A DNA stretch of 64,000 nt from Gnetum montanum (GCA_015680685.1 MNCI01002869.1:408526-472525), one strand, 5' to 3'. Numbered from the stretch's first letter, positions 34,701 to 47,310 are shown. The notes: generated by a model from the sequence alone, not told the origin. A program made the numbers and translations.

Positions 34701-35160
34701 TGAACATTGCTAAACAAAGTAAATTGAATAGTTGTACCTTTATTGGACATGTTAGTATCAATGAGGATCTTATAAGGAAGATTTCATTTGGAAATCATTA
34801 TAATGGTAAGGGTTATTCATTGAGTGTGTTCATTGATGGTGGAGCACAAGAAATTGTGATTTCTACTAAGGTAGTGAAGTCATTGTGGTTAGCTATAATT
34901 CCTCATCCTAATCTCTACAAAGTGCATTGATTAATGAAGGGTTATTGATTTAATTCCTCATCCTAATTCCAATGGAAGAATAAAATAAGTTAATAAATAG
35001 TGTATTATTGATTATTCCATTGGAAGTTTTCATGATTAAATTCTTTGTACTGTATTGCCTATTGATTTTTCAGATCTTGTACTTGGTAGACCATGGAATT
35101 GTGATAACAAGGCTATCTTTGATGGTAGAAATAATAGTTGGACTATAATGTGAGACAATC
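34700..35160 (+). pseudogene. Element R protease domain
   Basis: VFIDGGAQEIVISTKVVKSL (about 34827-34886) matches the retroviral-type aspartic protease active-site region of plant chromoviruses, where the motif often reads DGG instead of DSG. HPNLYKVH follows, and then LVLGRPWNCDNKAIFDGRNN (about 35070-35130), the usual second conserved block. It would have cleaved the polyprotein. Frame changes occur between the blocks. Confidence 0.8.
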
Positions 35161-35844
35161 ATAAGTTTAGGTTCTTGTCTACTATTGTTGATAATAAGGT
35201 TGATAATTTGAATTCTTCATTTATGCTTCCTAGTTGTAAGGAGATTGTAAGGATGAATGCTATTTGTGATGATGAAATTTACTTTGCTGCTGAAAAGGAT
35301 GCATTTAATATGAATGTTATTACTAATTGTGTGGAGTCTCATGTAAATGAGAAGAAGGTTGAATTTTCTACTATTAAATCTTGGATGTTGATGACAATAG
35401 TATGTTGGGTGATGTTTTTGAACACTTGTGTAATTAATGAGTTGAAGTTTGTATTGGCAAAGGGATGTTGGAAGAATAAGGAAGATCAGTTGGTAGCAAG
35501 TGGAGAAGTACCACTGTTATTTGGCCATGGGGAAAGGAGGCCTACTCCATGGCTTCACGTGAACAATTATTTTTGTAGATTCTTGTGTCTCTTTTGTGTA
35601 GCTTTGGAATCATCATGGGGATGCAAAGGAAGCATTCCAAGGAGATACTTAAATAAAGGAAGCATGGTGGGGCATGGAGACAAGCTTCCATAAAAAAAGG
35701 AAGCTCAAAACCAAAACCTTCAATGATTCTTATTCTCATGCTTTGAATGCATTGAGTCTTGTTTATTGTGCTAAGTATGATGGCCTTGAGTCATGGGGGC
35801 ATGATGCCTTCCATCTTATGAAAGGTCATAAAGCATGACATTCT
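35161..35844 (+). pseudogene. Element R post-protease linker ORF
   Basis: An open frame of 172 codons (35175-35693) starts inside the linker after protease (KFRFLSTIVDNKVDN). It contains no RT motif. The second half (PLLFGHGERRPTPWLHVNN onward) appears to run into the 3' untranslated region after deletion of the rest of pol. No function is proposed. Confidence 0.5.
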
Positions 35845-36175
35845 TAAGGGTGGAAGAGCTATTGTAGGAACATCTCTTCTGATCCACTTGTTCTTCTCTA
35901 CATGTGTGTTTTGCAAGTTTTGAGCTTAATGAAGACATATTTGAAGGCTAGGAGATGTCTTGGCTAAGATCTAAAGATGATAGAAGATGTCTAGAAGTCA
36001 GAGGAGATGTATTGCTAAAGTGTTGAAGATTTTTGAATGATGTCTTATAGGAGATGTGTCCCCAAACAAGAAGACATCTTCGACAAGACATCTTGCCATG
36101 TAAGGAGACATCTAGAAATAGAAGATGTCTATCAAATCACAAGTTCCGAAATCTTCCCATGAAAAGTTCAAAACT
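35845..36175 (+). repeat. Polypurine tract and truncated 3' LTR of element R
   Basis: AAGGGTGGAAGAGCTAT (about 35846-35862) is a good polypurine tract. TGTAGGAACATC starts the LTR at 35863. It aligns with the first 300 or so bases of the 5' LTR, including repeated AGATGTCT/AGACATCT words, and then loses similarity near 36175. Confidence 0.75.
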
Positions 36176-37119
36176 GTATTCCTTATTGCAACATTGAATT
36201 GAGTCAAGCTGGACGGCAAAAACAATAGAGATTATGATAAGGAAACTATCATGAAAGTCTTGCAAAGGCATTCATGGAGCTACAAAAATAATTGACTTTA
36301 TTAATGTCAACAACAAAGATCTGTAATAGACTCTAGAACCTAGGTTTATGACAAAAATGCAAAGATATGGATGATAGCTAGTAACAACATGATAAAAATT
36401 TTTCACATATGATAGATTTCATAGATACAATCTATTGTGCATACTGCACAAAACATTAATAAACAGAAATAGTCATGGATGAAGATAAAAGAATAATGGT
36501 ATGAAATTATCACATGTTTGCCATTGATTACAATCACTAGAAAGTGGCCATAAATAGCATTGTTACAAACATCATTCTCAATACTAGCAATATCCTCTAT
36601 ATGGCAAAACTTTGATCATGAGAGGTTGGTGTAGGATTCATAAATTTTCTTGCAGAGAGAGTGGAGGTGGATCTATCACTATTGCTAATTGTTAAATGTT
36701 TTTTAGCTATTGGTGAAATGAACTATGAGATAAATGTTAAGCTTGAAAAATGAAGAATACAGATCTTTTCCTTCACATCTCAATGTTAGTATTATCATGG
36801 AATGTTTGCAGCTATTCTGATGGGTCCCAAGCAAAGATTGTCAAGAAGTATCTTTCAAACTAACATATATTTCTTAATTTTCATTTTCTTCAAGAGATGT
36901 AGATCTCAACATATCATATTAGTTTTGTTGGTAAATGTATTTTAAAAGACTACATTTTTTTTCTATTGTTCATGAAGGTAATAAAGCAAGTTTTACTATT
37001 TTAGTTAATAAAAATTAGGCTAGAAAGTTTTGAATTTTTGCTTTGAAAACCTTAGTAGACTTTTTTAGCTTACTTGTTAAAGTAAAAAATGAGACTTCAT
37101 ACACTATAATATTTATGCT
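36176..37119. other. Unassigned DNA between R and C2
   Basis: No gene, LTR boundary or coding motif is recognised. AT-rich, with only short shadow ORFs. Confidence 0.5.
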
Positions 37120-37950
37120 TGATGGAGCATGAAATGGCTAATACATCACATCTATGATGTCATAGATGCTACATCACAATTATAATAAATGCCTATAAAT
37201 ACAAAACTCCTACCATGTATTGGATACCTTTTAGTTATTTTGGTAGCTAGACTCTTGTAGATTCATTTTGTGATTTTAGGAAATAGTTTGTGAGTGCCCG
37301 TAGTGTGAATCTTAGTTAGTTGTATGACATCTTATTAAGTGGCATTGTACTTGGACACAATCCATAAATGCTAATGAGATCAAGATTGATTCATATTGAT
37401 TGTAGTACTTTGACTTAGATTATATTTACATTCCATGCAATTTACTTTTCATGTACTTAGTTAATATTTACATTTTCATCTCTATTAATCAATTGGTGGA
37501 ATGAGCACGATCAATTTTGATTGTAAACACATATTCACTTGGTAGTCTGAGCAATGTTATTACTTGGTTCACCCAGTAACATATCACTTGCTAATCCTAG
37601 TAGTGGATACATGGGTTTAAGACATGTATGAAAAGTTGGCAATGGACACTCATCAATCTTAGGCTAGTTTAGAATTTATCTTCCTATTGTTAATTAGGTT
37701 AAATAATTAATTTCTCTATTATTGTTAAGATTACCATAAGGCCACAATGACATCAACTATCATATGCCTCACTTTGGACTAAATCATACATGACAAAGCT
37801 ACCACTAGTCCAAGTGAGAAGAAAACTTCTTATGATCAATGTTGAACAATCTAGATGCCACAACTAGTCACATCCATTGAATTTAACCAGATCATGTGTG
37901 AACACTTGTGATTCATATGGTTGGGCATAGGGGATACCTACTACTCATCA
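37120..37950 (+). repeat. 5' LTR of element C2 (831 bp)
   Basis: Begins TGATGGAGCATG and ends CTCATCA. TATAAATA lies at 37194-37201. Three TTGGTAA-type units (about 37540-37605) are followed by TAGTGGATACATGGG, as in C3. The TTGG PBS follows immediately. Confidence 0.88.
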
Positions 37951-37951
37951 T

Positions 37952-37968
37952 TGGAACTATTATAGGGG
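37952..37968 (+). promoter_or_regulatory. Element C2 primer-binding site (decayed tRNA-Asp type)
   Basis: TGGAACTATTATAGGGG, one base after the LTR end, aligns with TGGCGCCGTTGCCGGGG with C-to-T and G-to-A style differences and a few others. Confidence 0.6.
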
Positions 37969-38081
37969 ATCGTGCTAGTTATCTACATTAGTTAGATTAC
38001 AAATGATCATTGTGAAAGTATAATGGTTTACCTTTTAGAAAATATTAATATTTTATGTCACACACATTATCAAGTAAAATC

Positions 38082-40020
38082 ATGTCTTCTTTACATAGGG
38101 CCAAGACTACATCACATATGAGAACACTAGTATGAGAAATGATAGGGTTTATATTGAAGAAAATTGGAATGAAAAACCATAATTAGTGGTCTCATATGCT
38201 TATTCAGACCCTTACTACACTTTAAAATTGCATTCAACTCATGTAGATAATCCTAGAGGTGATGGAGTAAGTCCTATAACAAGGAGGACCTCAAGGCCTA
38301 GGACCTTCTCCAAACTTAGAAGAGATAAATCAAGGGACCACATGGGAAGATATAGCATCTATGATGATTCTTCTAGTTTACCATCTTCCCCTTTTTCTTT
38401 TACATCTAGTACTAATGAAGATGAACATAGGTATAGAGATAGAGCTCCACTAAAGGGTCAAGATGAAGATAGAAATAGAATTCAAGGACAAGATGAAAGA
38501 CATCAAAGTGAACAAAAACAAGATTAGTGTAATTAGATAAATGTAAATAGAGATTATCACCATGATGTTTGATGCTAATGAACCCTTGCTAGCTACTAGG
38601 GGCATGACACAGATTAGGGAGGAAGTTCAAATACCTTAAAGGCATCAAAGGGAAAGCCACATCAAATGGCTTAATATGAAAAACATCCCTATATTTAAAG
38701 GAGGCTATAATTTTGATCCAAAACATCATTTAGAAGCCTTCCATGATACCTTTTCCTTGCAGAATATCAAACATAAGTGGGAAAAGCTTAAGCTCTTTCC
38801 TAGGACACTAATAGATGAAGTGAAAGTTGGTATAAATTTTTGGAACTAGATTCAATACACTGGTGGTCCATAATGCTATAATGTTTCAATGAAAAAATAC
38901 TAAACCTATGTGAGAGTTTTCAACTTGAGAAAACAAATCCAAGGATGGAAGCAAGACCAACATGAATCCTTAGATGTGGCCTTGGATAGATAGTATTCTC
39001 TACTACATAGATGTCTAGGCCATCATTTTCCTTAGAAAGAGCAACTTTTTCCACATCATAGATGGGCTTTGTAATCAAATGAGGGAGACCCTTGGGATTT
39101 ATGCCCAAGGTTGGTTATCCAAATTGAAAGCCCATCAGATACAAAGTCTAGTTGTGTAGGCAACAAAAGAAGAAGGAGAGTTATGTAAACGAGAGAATGT
39201 AGAGGAATATAGCTAGGGACCAACTCTTTAAAAGAAGGGGGTCCATATCTATGATGGGGAAAAAGAGGTAGCTCTTGATGAGCTAATTTTACAACAAAAA
39301 TTGCTAATAAAAAAGTCTATTGTTGAGCTAGAAGTAATGATAGATAAGATGTGGGAGTTGATGAATGACAAAGTTACAACCTATGTGAAAACCATAGAGG
39401 AAATGGTAATGCAAAAAGAATCAAGTGATTAAAACAAGAAGAGGAAAAAGAACAAAGAAATAGGTAGGAATACTTATTGGCAAAAGGAAAAATAGCTATA
39501 GTAGAAGAGGCTATAGACTCAACCACAAAAGATGATGATGGATGTGACATCTCCCCATATGTACATCGAAAGGGCAATTGCCTAATTATGCTACATCTAG
39601 AAGCATTTGAGGATTTTTCTTTGAATCCCAAGTTTGTACGAAAGAAAATGCCTAGGAAATTACCTTACTTAAAAGGTAATTATAGAAAGTCCTATCATAA
39701 ACCATACTATGCTAGTGGGACTTCTTATTAGCCTTAACACTACTATTAATCATAGTGGCGAAACCCATAGTTATGGGGGATGTCATCATCAAACCAACAA
39801 TACCCTTATTGCTAGTTATACCCGTATGAATACTATGTTCAAAAACCTATTTCCCCTAATGGCTCTACTTCCTCTACCTCAAATCACTACTACCACTCTC
39901 CTGAATATCATCTTGGAAAATAAAAATATTAACACAACCCCTATATTAACCCATAAAAAAGTTAAGAAACAAGTGTGAGAGAAAACAAAATTTTACATAG
40001 TAGCCACTAAACTAGAAGAC
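38082..40020 (+). pseudogene. Element C2 gag
   Basis: Starts MSSLHRAK at 38082, the best match among family starts. An Arg/Asp/Ser-rich region (38186-38527) has RTFSKLRRDKSRDHMGR and DEHRYRDRAP. Capsid-like blocks follow: NIPIFKGGYNFDPKHHLEAFHD (38675), LFPRTLIDEVK (38795), QIQGWKQDQHESLDVALD (38935) and a YAQGRL-like remnant (about 39100). The Cys-His block lies near 39540 (GCDISPYVHRKGNC, degraded). Stops and small shifts occur throughout. Near 40000 the frame runs out at the deletion junction. Confidence 0.8.
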
Positions 40021-41060
40021 ACCTAGTGGCTTGAACATAAGAGTAGAAAATAGTTTGAAAGATGTATGGAAACATTCAACCCACTTATTAGTTCTTGTTC
40101 CATCTTTAAGCTTAGTCATGGGAGAGATTCCCCATCCAAAATCAAGAACTAATATGTGTTTTTCATTTTTTGTTTTACCATTTTTTATCATTTTTCTATT
40201 TCTTTCAAACTTTTTTGATTCTTAATATGTTTTCCATTTCTTGTTATTTTTCTTTTCTCTTCTTTATAATTTTCTCTTTTCTTGAGTCATTTTCTTTATG
40301 TTTTATGAATGTCTATGATGTTTTTGTTAATAATGTTACTAGTAACGATGCAAAATTCAACTCTATGTGTTGGGTTTTTGTCCTATGCTATCAAGTTGAT
40401 TGGGTAAATAATTGTGTAAAGTCATGAGATCATCTCATCCATCCCTCTAGTTCTTTGAATAAATGGTCTTTGTCATGAAAACAATATGGTTCTTCTTGCA
40501 TGAAACTAAAATTAATTATTGATCATTATGCCTTGAAGAAAGAGGGAAAGACCAAATGGGAATGGTAAGGGTATGACCTTAATGGGATTTGTTAGGTTCT
40601 TTTCTTGACTTTCTTCTTATGTTTTATAACTCCTCTAAGAACTTATCATCACTCCTATCATTGAACAATAAATAGAAGTAATGTCTTTGGATGGTGTGTT
40701 TTCCATTTGATTCAAAAGAAAAAAAACATAATGGAAATTCAAAACACATCCATTGGACATAATTATGGGCTACAAGCACTAGTTATGGGGCTAGAAAGAC
40801 ATGTTATCCATGCTTGAAGGCACCCCTCTTACAAAGGGCCTTTCTTTGTTCTTTTCTTTTCTTCCGTTTTTGGAGTGATGATCATTCTCTATGGTTGTTG
40901 TGAACTCATGATGTTTGATGGGAAGGAACACATTAATGTGAGATTACTATTAATGGTATGATCTTGGTTTGAAACTTGGATGAATAGGTATGTGTTGGTG
41001 ACTTTCGAAGCCTCACAATCTTGTGGCCTTGGGGAGTCATGGGATTTACAATGTTCTTCA
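40021..41060 (+). other. Element C2 post-pol spacer
   Basis: T-rich tract (about 40155-40310) and the conserved A-rich and TTCAAAACACATCC block (about 40725-40755) match A and C3. No coding sequence is supported. Confidence 0.65.
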
Positions 41061-44001
41061 GATAGGGTTTAGGTGCTTATTGGTCTATGGAAACACTAAG
41101 GCCTAGATACCTCCAAGTAGACTTAATAGTTATGAAATGAACTAGACATAAGTATGTATTTACTATTGTGAATGTTGAAATGGTTGGGTTGTGTATGAAA
41201 CTATAACTAACTATCATAAAAGAAATTAGCTAACTTTGTTAAATACTATGAGTTGTTGGAGATTCATATTTTGTCCAATCACTTACTTTATACATTCCTA
41301 TAGTACATTACTTATAACAAATAAAATTTTGCAAAAACATTTGAGCACAATTCTACCAATTTACTCCTAATTTTTCACAAAGAGAAAGTTTCACAAGAAA
41401 ACTAGAAATAGAGAGAGATTCAATGAACTTAAAAAGAGAAAGAAAAGAAAGCAGATTCATGTGAAATCTCAAATATATAAGCAAGATAAATTTACATGAG
41501 GAAATACTTCATAATAAAGCTATTCCTAATTCAATAAGTACAAATTATCCAAATCTTCTAAGCTCAACTAGCAATTTCATAAAAGACAATCTTATTATAC
41601 CATCAAAAATGTTGTGTAAATGACAAAATATCTATTTTTGCTAGTTAATAGTTGTCAAAGATCGCATTTAAGAGAGCCTTAAAAAAATTGACAATTTCAT
41701 AATTAAAATACCAAGGCAATACACTTTAAAAATAAAGAAGTTATTTTTGTCCCATCAAAGTATCAAAGATTTTCCTAGATCCTCTATGCTCAAAATAGGA
41801 AATTTTGTTAAGACATTTCTATTAACTTGCTCTTGAGGCTTTTCAACAACATAAGCTCTTCTATGGAAAAATATTAATAGGATTCTAATATTGTGCAAAA
41901 ACAAAGTTATAAAAGCAACCTAGAAAAAATTTTCAAAATTAAATGCCAAGCATGATACTATCTAAACCATTAGCTAAGTAATTGAAACAAAATAGAAAGA
42001 AATGAACTCAAAGGATTAAAACAAAGCAGCCACATTGATGTCTTTATAAAGCCATTCTTTTACAATCTTTAAAGTTTTTTTTTTCAAATTTTTCCTACTT
42101 CCTCCCCTTTTCAATTCTACCTTTGAAGCCCCTTTAATAGTGACCTTAAGGTAGTTACAATAATCATGAAATGTTAAGGGTATTACAAATATTAATTTAT
42201 AACTATCTTAGAAGTTATAACTTCTATAGGAAGTTATTAGAAATTTGAGCTCTAATTGCAAGTGTTTTCTTGATAATAAATATCGTGGAAGTTACCATAA
42301 GAAGTTACAAAAATTAGAAAGATACATGTCATAGTTGCCAAGTATAATGTCAAATGAAAATTTTTAGGAGGTTTAGTTGTACATCTATATAATTTTCATA
42401 GGAAATAAAATAATAATTAAAAATTAAGGTCTATATCCCCCCTTTCTAGGTCATAGCTTCCCATGTATGCATTTCTTATTTTTATTTGACCTTATATTAT
42501 ATTTCATGATAATCATAATAATCTATATAGTTTTTTATTATGTTCTAATCTAAATTTCAAATTTTAAATGAAATGTAATTCTCTCCAACTGGTTGTGGAA
42601 ACATAGAGGCAAAGGTCTATGGTGTGCCACATGTTGTAGGGAAGAGGGTTCATCATTCGCTGTGTTGCACCATCTTTGTTACCATGGATGCCATCTTGGT
42701 TAAGGAGAATGATGATGGTGATGCTAGTGTAGTTCTTACCAATGCTAATGATTCGACTAGACATCATTACATGTCATTGTTGCAACATTGTTGCCACTGT
42801 GCATCACTGTTTGTAGCATTATTGTCACTACACCTACCATAGAGCAACAACAAACTTCTTGCATGCATTTTTCTACCAACTATGTTGATCATGCTACTGC
42901 ACTACCACTATATTGTCTACTATGTCTACTTCTACTACCTTCAAAATTACTGCTACCTCATGGTCATTAGAACCCTAGGAAAAACTACATCAAAGATTTT
43001 CTACAATTAATGACAAGGCTGAGTTTGGGATTGCAATAGCATTTCAGTTGGGGCTATACTTAGGTTTGTAGCTCGAAACAAAAATTTTCTTTCATGGAGA
43101 GGAATTAGTTCATATCAGATGTTAATGATAAAAGAGGAAGGATGAGAGATGCAAGCACATTTCACAAATGCTATTTCTCCCAACCCTAAAGCAGGTGTAT
43201 TTCTTGAAAATTCTGATAAATTGCATGCTTGTCATTATTACAATGTCTTGTTGTACTTGGAAATTCAATTCTCCAATTATTACTATTAATGTTTAAATCT
43301 TTTACGATAACAATGAGGATCAATAACTACAGAAAAATTCTGGTAACCACATTCTTGGCTTTCTGAGTCAGTTCTCCTTTTAATATTTAAAGGAAAATCC
43401 CTTGTTTGAATCATCCTCGTTGATGTGATTTTTTTATCTTCCTTTTATTCATTTAATAACTAGGCTACCAAAAACCTCCCAGCTACAGAATTAGATGGTA
43501 GATTAGTTTCTTATCTATATATTCAGAATATGGCTATGATGGTTGGATATTTTGATAAGAAGTTTTAGATTCTTGCATTATTTCTAGTTTTTCACGATTT
43601 CTTGCTAAGGCATGTAATGATTGAAATTTCATCGGTGCCTAATAGATTTCTTTTCAAGAATTTCTAATTTAGTTTGGAATAGTAAACAAAAATGCCCTTA
43701 GGTGACACCTATGGCCAATAGATAGCCAAAGGTAATTTACACTAACAAATGATTACCATTTCACCATCAACTAATAGATACAATTTGCTTCATTTTCTTT
43801 TGGTAGCATAGGACTAGTACTTGTTCTTCCTTATACTTAAAAAAAAATACTAATCCATCTAATGGTCAAATGTGCTAACATTTCATCCCCCCTCCTTTTC
43901 TTAGTTTTTACATGGAAAAATGAAAATATACACTGATGCATATTGGGTAAGAAATAGAAATTTATTGGAAACAATTTTCTTTCTACATTGAAAATAGAAA
44001 T
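41061..44001. other. Unassigned 2.9-kb stretch
   Basis: No family member, LTR boundary or protein is recognised. It contains AT-rich sequence and a modest region at 42600-43070 with denser Cys/His-like codons but no coherent frame. It could be old single-copy DNA or a repeat family that I do not know. Confidence 0.45.
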
Positions 44002-44938
44002 TGATGAACATAAATAAGCCATGTTAGTAGGCTACCATTGACACAGCCTCATCGATGAGGCCTCATTTACCTAGTGTTGCCCCATCAACAGTTGTGTTGA
44101 CGTAGCATTTTCTACATTGACGAGGCCTTGTTGATGTAGCCCTAGAGAAAAACTATAAATATGAGCTCCTATCCATGTTTATTGGGACTAGATTCATAGT
44201 AGTAGCCAAACTCTTGCAAGTTTTACATTGAAAACTTCAAATATTTCTCTTGAGTGCCCACAGTCAGGAGTCATTGAGTGCAAAAATATTTATTTGAGAA
44301 TTATTGTACTTGAGCATGATAGTGTGTACAACAATAAAGACAAGCTTCTTGATAAACCTTGTAGCATTCTAGATAGCTTAAATTTTCTCTTTATGCATTC
44401 ATTGTTTTTATGAAACATTCAATCAATTAAACTAAATTAAGCTAAATTATACTTAAATAAATTAAGCTAAATAGGTTAAGTACATAAGTATGACCACTTT
44501 AAGCATAACACGTATTTGCTTGGTAATCCCAGCAATGCTATTGCTTGGTTTTCCCACTAGCATAGTGCTTGGTAACCTAGTAGTGGATACGTGGGTTCAA
44601 GATGTGTATAGAAAGTAGGACTAGATGCTTATGTTAGGATTAGTTAAAGATTAGTTAGTTGGTTAAGTTAAATTATTTACTAAATTATTCTATCTCTATT
44701 TTTAAGCACCAAAATCATAAAACACAAAATGATAAAAATTATATGCCTCAATTACTCTTAACCATACCATTATGCCTTACAAGTATAATTAGGAAGACAA
44801 CGAATGATCTTAGGGCAAGGTTCACTTCCTAGAAGACTAGTGTACTAGAAACTATAAAGTCCATGTAATTCTACTTGATCACACGTGAATGCTTTGTAAT
44901 TCATATGGTTAGATATAGGGGTACCTCGACACTCACCA
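44002..44938 (+). repeat. 5' LTR of element C3 (937 bp)
   Basis: Begins TGATGAACA and ends CTCACCA. TATAAATA is at 44154-44161. U3 contains TTGACGAGGCC and TTGATGTAGCCC words related to those of LTR A. A block with TTGGTAATCCCAG, TTGGTTTTCCCAC and TTGGTAACCTAG starts at 44520, 44545 and 44569, forming a 25-bp triple repeat. Confidence 0.9.
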
Positions 44939-44939
44939 T

Positions 44940-44957
44940 TGGTGCCATTATTGAGGA
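44940..44957 (+). promoter_or_regulatory. Element C3 primer-binding site, tRNA-Asp type
   Basis: TGGTGCCATTATTGAGGA lies one base after the LTR. It differs from TGGCGCCGTTGCCGGGGA, the complement of plant tRNA-Asp 3' ends, only by C-to-T and G-to-A changes, as expected from methylcytosine deamination. Confidence 0.8.
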
Positions 44958-45088
44958 CTTTGTTTGTTGAAACATGCGCTATCTAGGATTAGTAACTATT
45001 ATTAATATCATTAGACAAAATCAAGGTCAACATCATTCTCATGCAACATGTAAGTACTAAGCACACTAATAATCTTATTTGTTGCAAA

Positions 45089-47310
45089 ATTTCTTCTTCC
45101 CATAGGTGTGAAGATGTTAAACCACTAATCTTGTAGGAGTGCAAAGTGGTATTTACTCATCTAGATGAGTATGTATCATACTTCACCTTCATCCTACATT
45201 AATATGAAATACTATGATGGTGTGACATGAAGGATAACATCGTATTTCCCCTTGATCAATCTATGCTTGGGATGCTATTTCAAATTCTTAAGAAGTTAGG
45301 AATCTTGGATCTTAATGAGGAATACATTGTTAATGATCATGGCACTCAAGACTACCATCCCACTTAAACATAATGCAAGCGAGATTGACATTAGGTGAAG
45401 CACCATGAGCTCACAAAAGAAAATTTTTTTACTAATCTCTTGTTCCTGATAAAACAAGATGACAATGTGGATCCTTCCCTTGAGGGTTCTCAATATGAAA
45501 ATTCTTCATCCTCTAGTATTGGTGATGAGGGTGTGACCCTGAACCTACGATCCACTATTCATAAACTAGGTTTGGAAAAAAGTGATAATCAAGATAGGGA
45601 CTTAGGTAAACATCATAATGTCAAGGAATCTAAGGATGTGGTTGTAATGAATGAAGAGGTGGTGGCAGATATTGTGGTGGTGGTGGTGATCCATCTTCCT
45701 CTTCATCCTTTTCATCTGATTTTAAGCATTCCTCTTCATCTATTGGTTCTCATAAAATACACCATTGAAATAATTGTGATGAAGGTGATCAATGAGACAA
45801 CAATGATCATTATGGCCATCAAGAATGTAGAGGTGGCTAGAACCATCATTGGCATCACCAATGTAATGATGATGATGTACCTCTGTTGGTGACTTCAAGC
45901 ATGCTCAACATTACAAAGGTAGTAAAGATCCTAACTAGGCATGTGAGAGATATCCAAATCAAGTTCTTAGACATGAATAATATCCCAAGATTTGCAAGGG
46001 GATACAACTCTAATCTCCAGACACATCTACAAGATTTTCACAATGCCTGTGCCATATGGAACATTGAAAAAGGCTAGTAGAAACTCAAGATTTTCCCCAA
46101 GACACTCATCAAGGAATTTGAAAGTTGGTACTGATCCTTGGAGCTGGAATTCATTTGTCAATGGAGTACAATGTTATATCTATTCAATGACAAATACCAA
46201 ACACACTTTAGAGTGTCTAACCTGAGAAGGAAAATCCAAGTCTAGAAATAAGGAACACACAAACCCTTGGATGATTCCATGGTAGATACTATTTTCTCTT
46301 ACTTCAATGCCCTAGCCATGTTTATTCTTAAAGGGAATAGCTCCACCACATTATAGATGGGCTTAGAGCCAAAACTAGAAGAACTCTTGGGGTTTGTACC
46401 TAATGAAGTCTATTTGAATTAAGAGCTTATTAGATCCAAAGGCTTATAGAGTAGGTAGCACAGGAAGAAGGTGAGTTGTTAAAAAGGGAAAGTGTAGAAG
46501 AGTATAATAGGGATCCTTCCATTTAGAAAAGAGAGGTCTAATTTTGTTATGAGGAGGAGTTACCACTTGACAAAGTGGTGAATAGGAAAACCTTGCCTAT
46601 TTAAAAATCTAATTCTAACATTTTGCAAAGGTTAATAAATTATGGGACTCTTTGGATGAAAATTTTCAAACTACTATGAAGATAGCTAAAGTATCCAAAG
46701 AACAAACTAGTCATCATGAATGCAGGAGACGAAAAGAAGCTAAACATGCCTACTAGAGAGGTAAGGGAAAAGTTTCTGTCATAGAGGATGTTGTGAAAAC
46801 CAGCTTTGATGATGATACTTGTTGTGACATCTATCAATAAGAAAATCCAAAAGGGTGTTACCCTATGATGTCACACTTACAAGAGTCTAGGGTGTACATA
46901 TTGAATCCTTGAGTTGCACAAAGGCAAGCACGTAGATGATTCCCTTATCCTTAAGGCAATCCAAGGTAGTTCCACCAACAACAACAAGCTTGCTACCCAA
47001 CTGAAGCTTTACCACAACCATATGAAGAATACCAATAGTGGCATCAACCACAATTTTGGGGAATGCCGCCACCAAGGCAACAATACCCTTACAGGTAATT
47101 AGATCTATACTTGTTCTATGTTTAGCAACCCATTTCTTTAAGAAGTTCTACAAGTCATGCCTCATTTCAGCATCACTATTACCCCATTCACTATCTACTA
47201 GAGGAGAGAACCCATATCCATACCATCCTCCACATTATTTTGCACTCATCCCTTCAGCCTCAATCCAGTTACCTCCTACTCCATCCATGCAAGGAGAAAT
47301 TCCTCCATAG
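45089..47310 (+). pseudogene. Element C3 gag
   Basis: The start aligns at 45089, where ATG has become ATT (ISSSHRCEDVKP). VVFTHLDEYVSYFTFILH and MKDNIVFPLDQS follow, then an Asp/Val/Ile-rich variable region, NIPRFARGYNSN...DFHNACAIWNIE (about 45980), LFPKTLIKEF and the Cys-His block near 46830 (CCDIYQ*ENPKGCYPMMSH). It ends near MQGEIPP (47310), where several stops cluster; D and B read more openly here, so gag and pol were probably one polyprotein. Capsid and RNA-packaging role by family. Confidence 0.83.

Larger units (their letters stand above)
32544..36175 (+). mobile_element. Element R: Ty3/gypsy element with gag and protease but no RT
   Basis: 5' LTR (32544-about 33460), PBS (33464-33480), gag, protease and linker, then a purine tract and a truncated 3' LTR (35863-about 36175). 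RT, RNase H and integrase are absent between protease and 3' LTR, so this is an internal-deletion derivative. Gag and protease style match chromovirus-type plant gypsy elements. The nearby element G carries the missing class of pol, but a link between the two is not proven. Confidence 0.78.
37120..41060 (+). mobile_element. Element C2: Athila-like deletion derivative (LTR, gag, spacer)
   Basis: 5' LTR, PBS and gag are followed, near 40025-40110, by post-pol spacer sequence (AGTCATGGGAGAGA, T-rich tract, TTCAAAACACATCC, CTAGTTATGGGGCTAG). About 4 kb of pol is missing. ORF3 and the 3' LTR are not found; similarity fades near 41060. Confidence 0.8.

Noticed and set aside
42564-42970. Short Cys/His-rich ORFs at 42624-42842 and 42788-42970 as a possible zinc-binding protein.
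   Set aside because: No regular Cys-His spacing, no start context, and the frames overlap each other. More likely chance composition.
45050-45105. A GTAAGT...CATAG pair at the start of C3 gag, possibly an intron.
   Set aside because: Only 56 nt long, and alignment with C2 shows that TCTTCTTCCCATAGG is the gag start region itself (MSSLHR), not an intron end.
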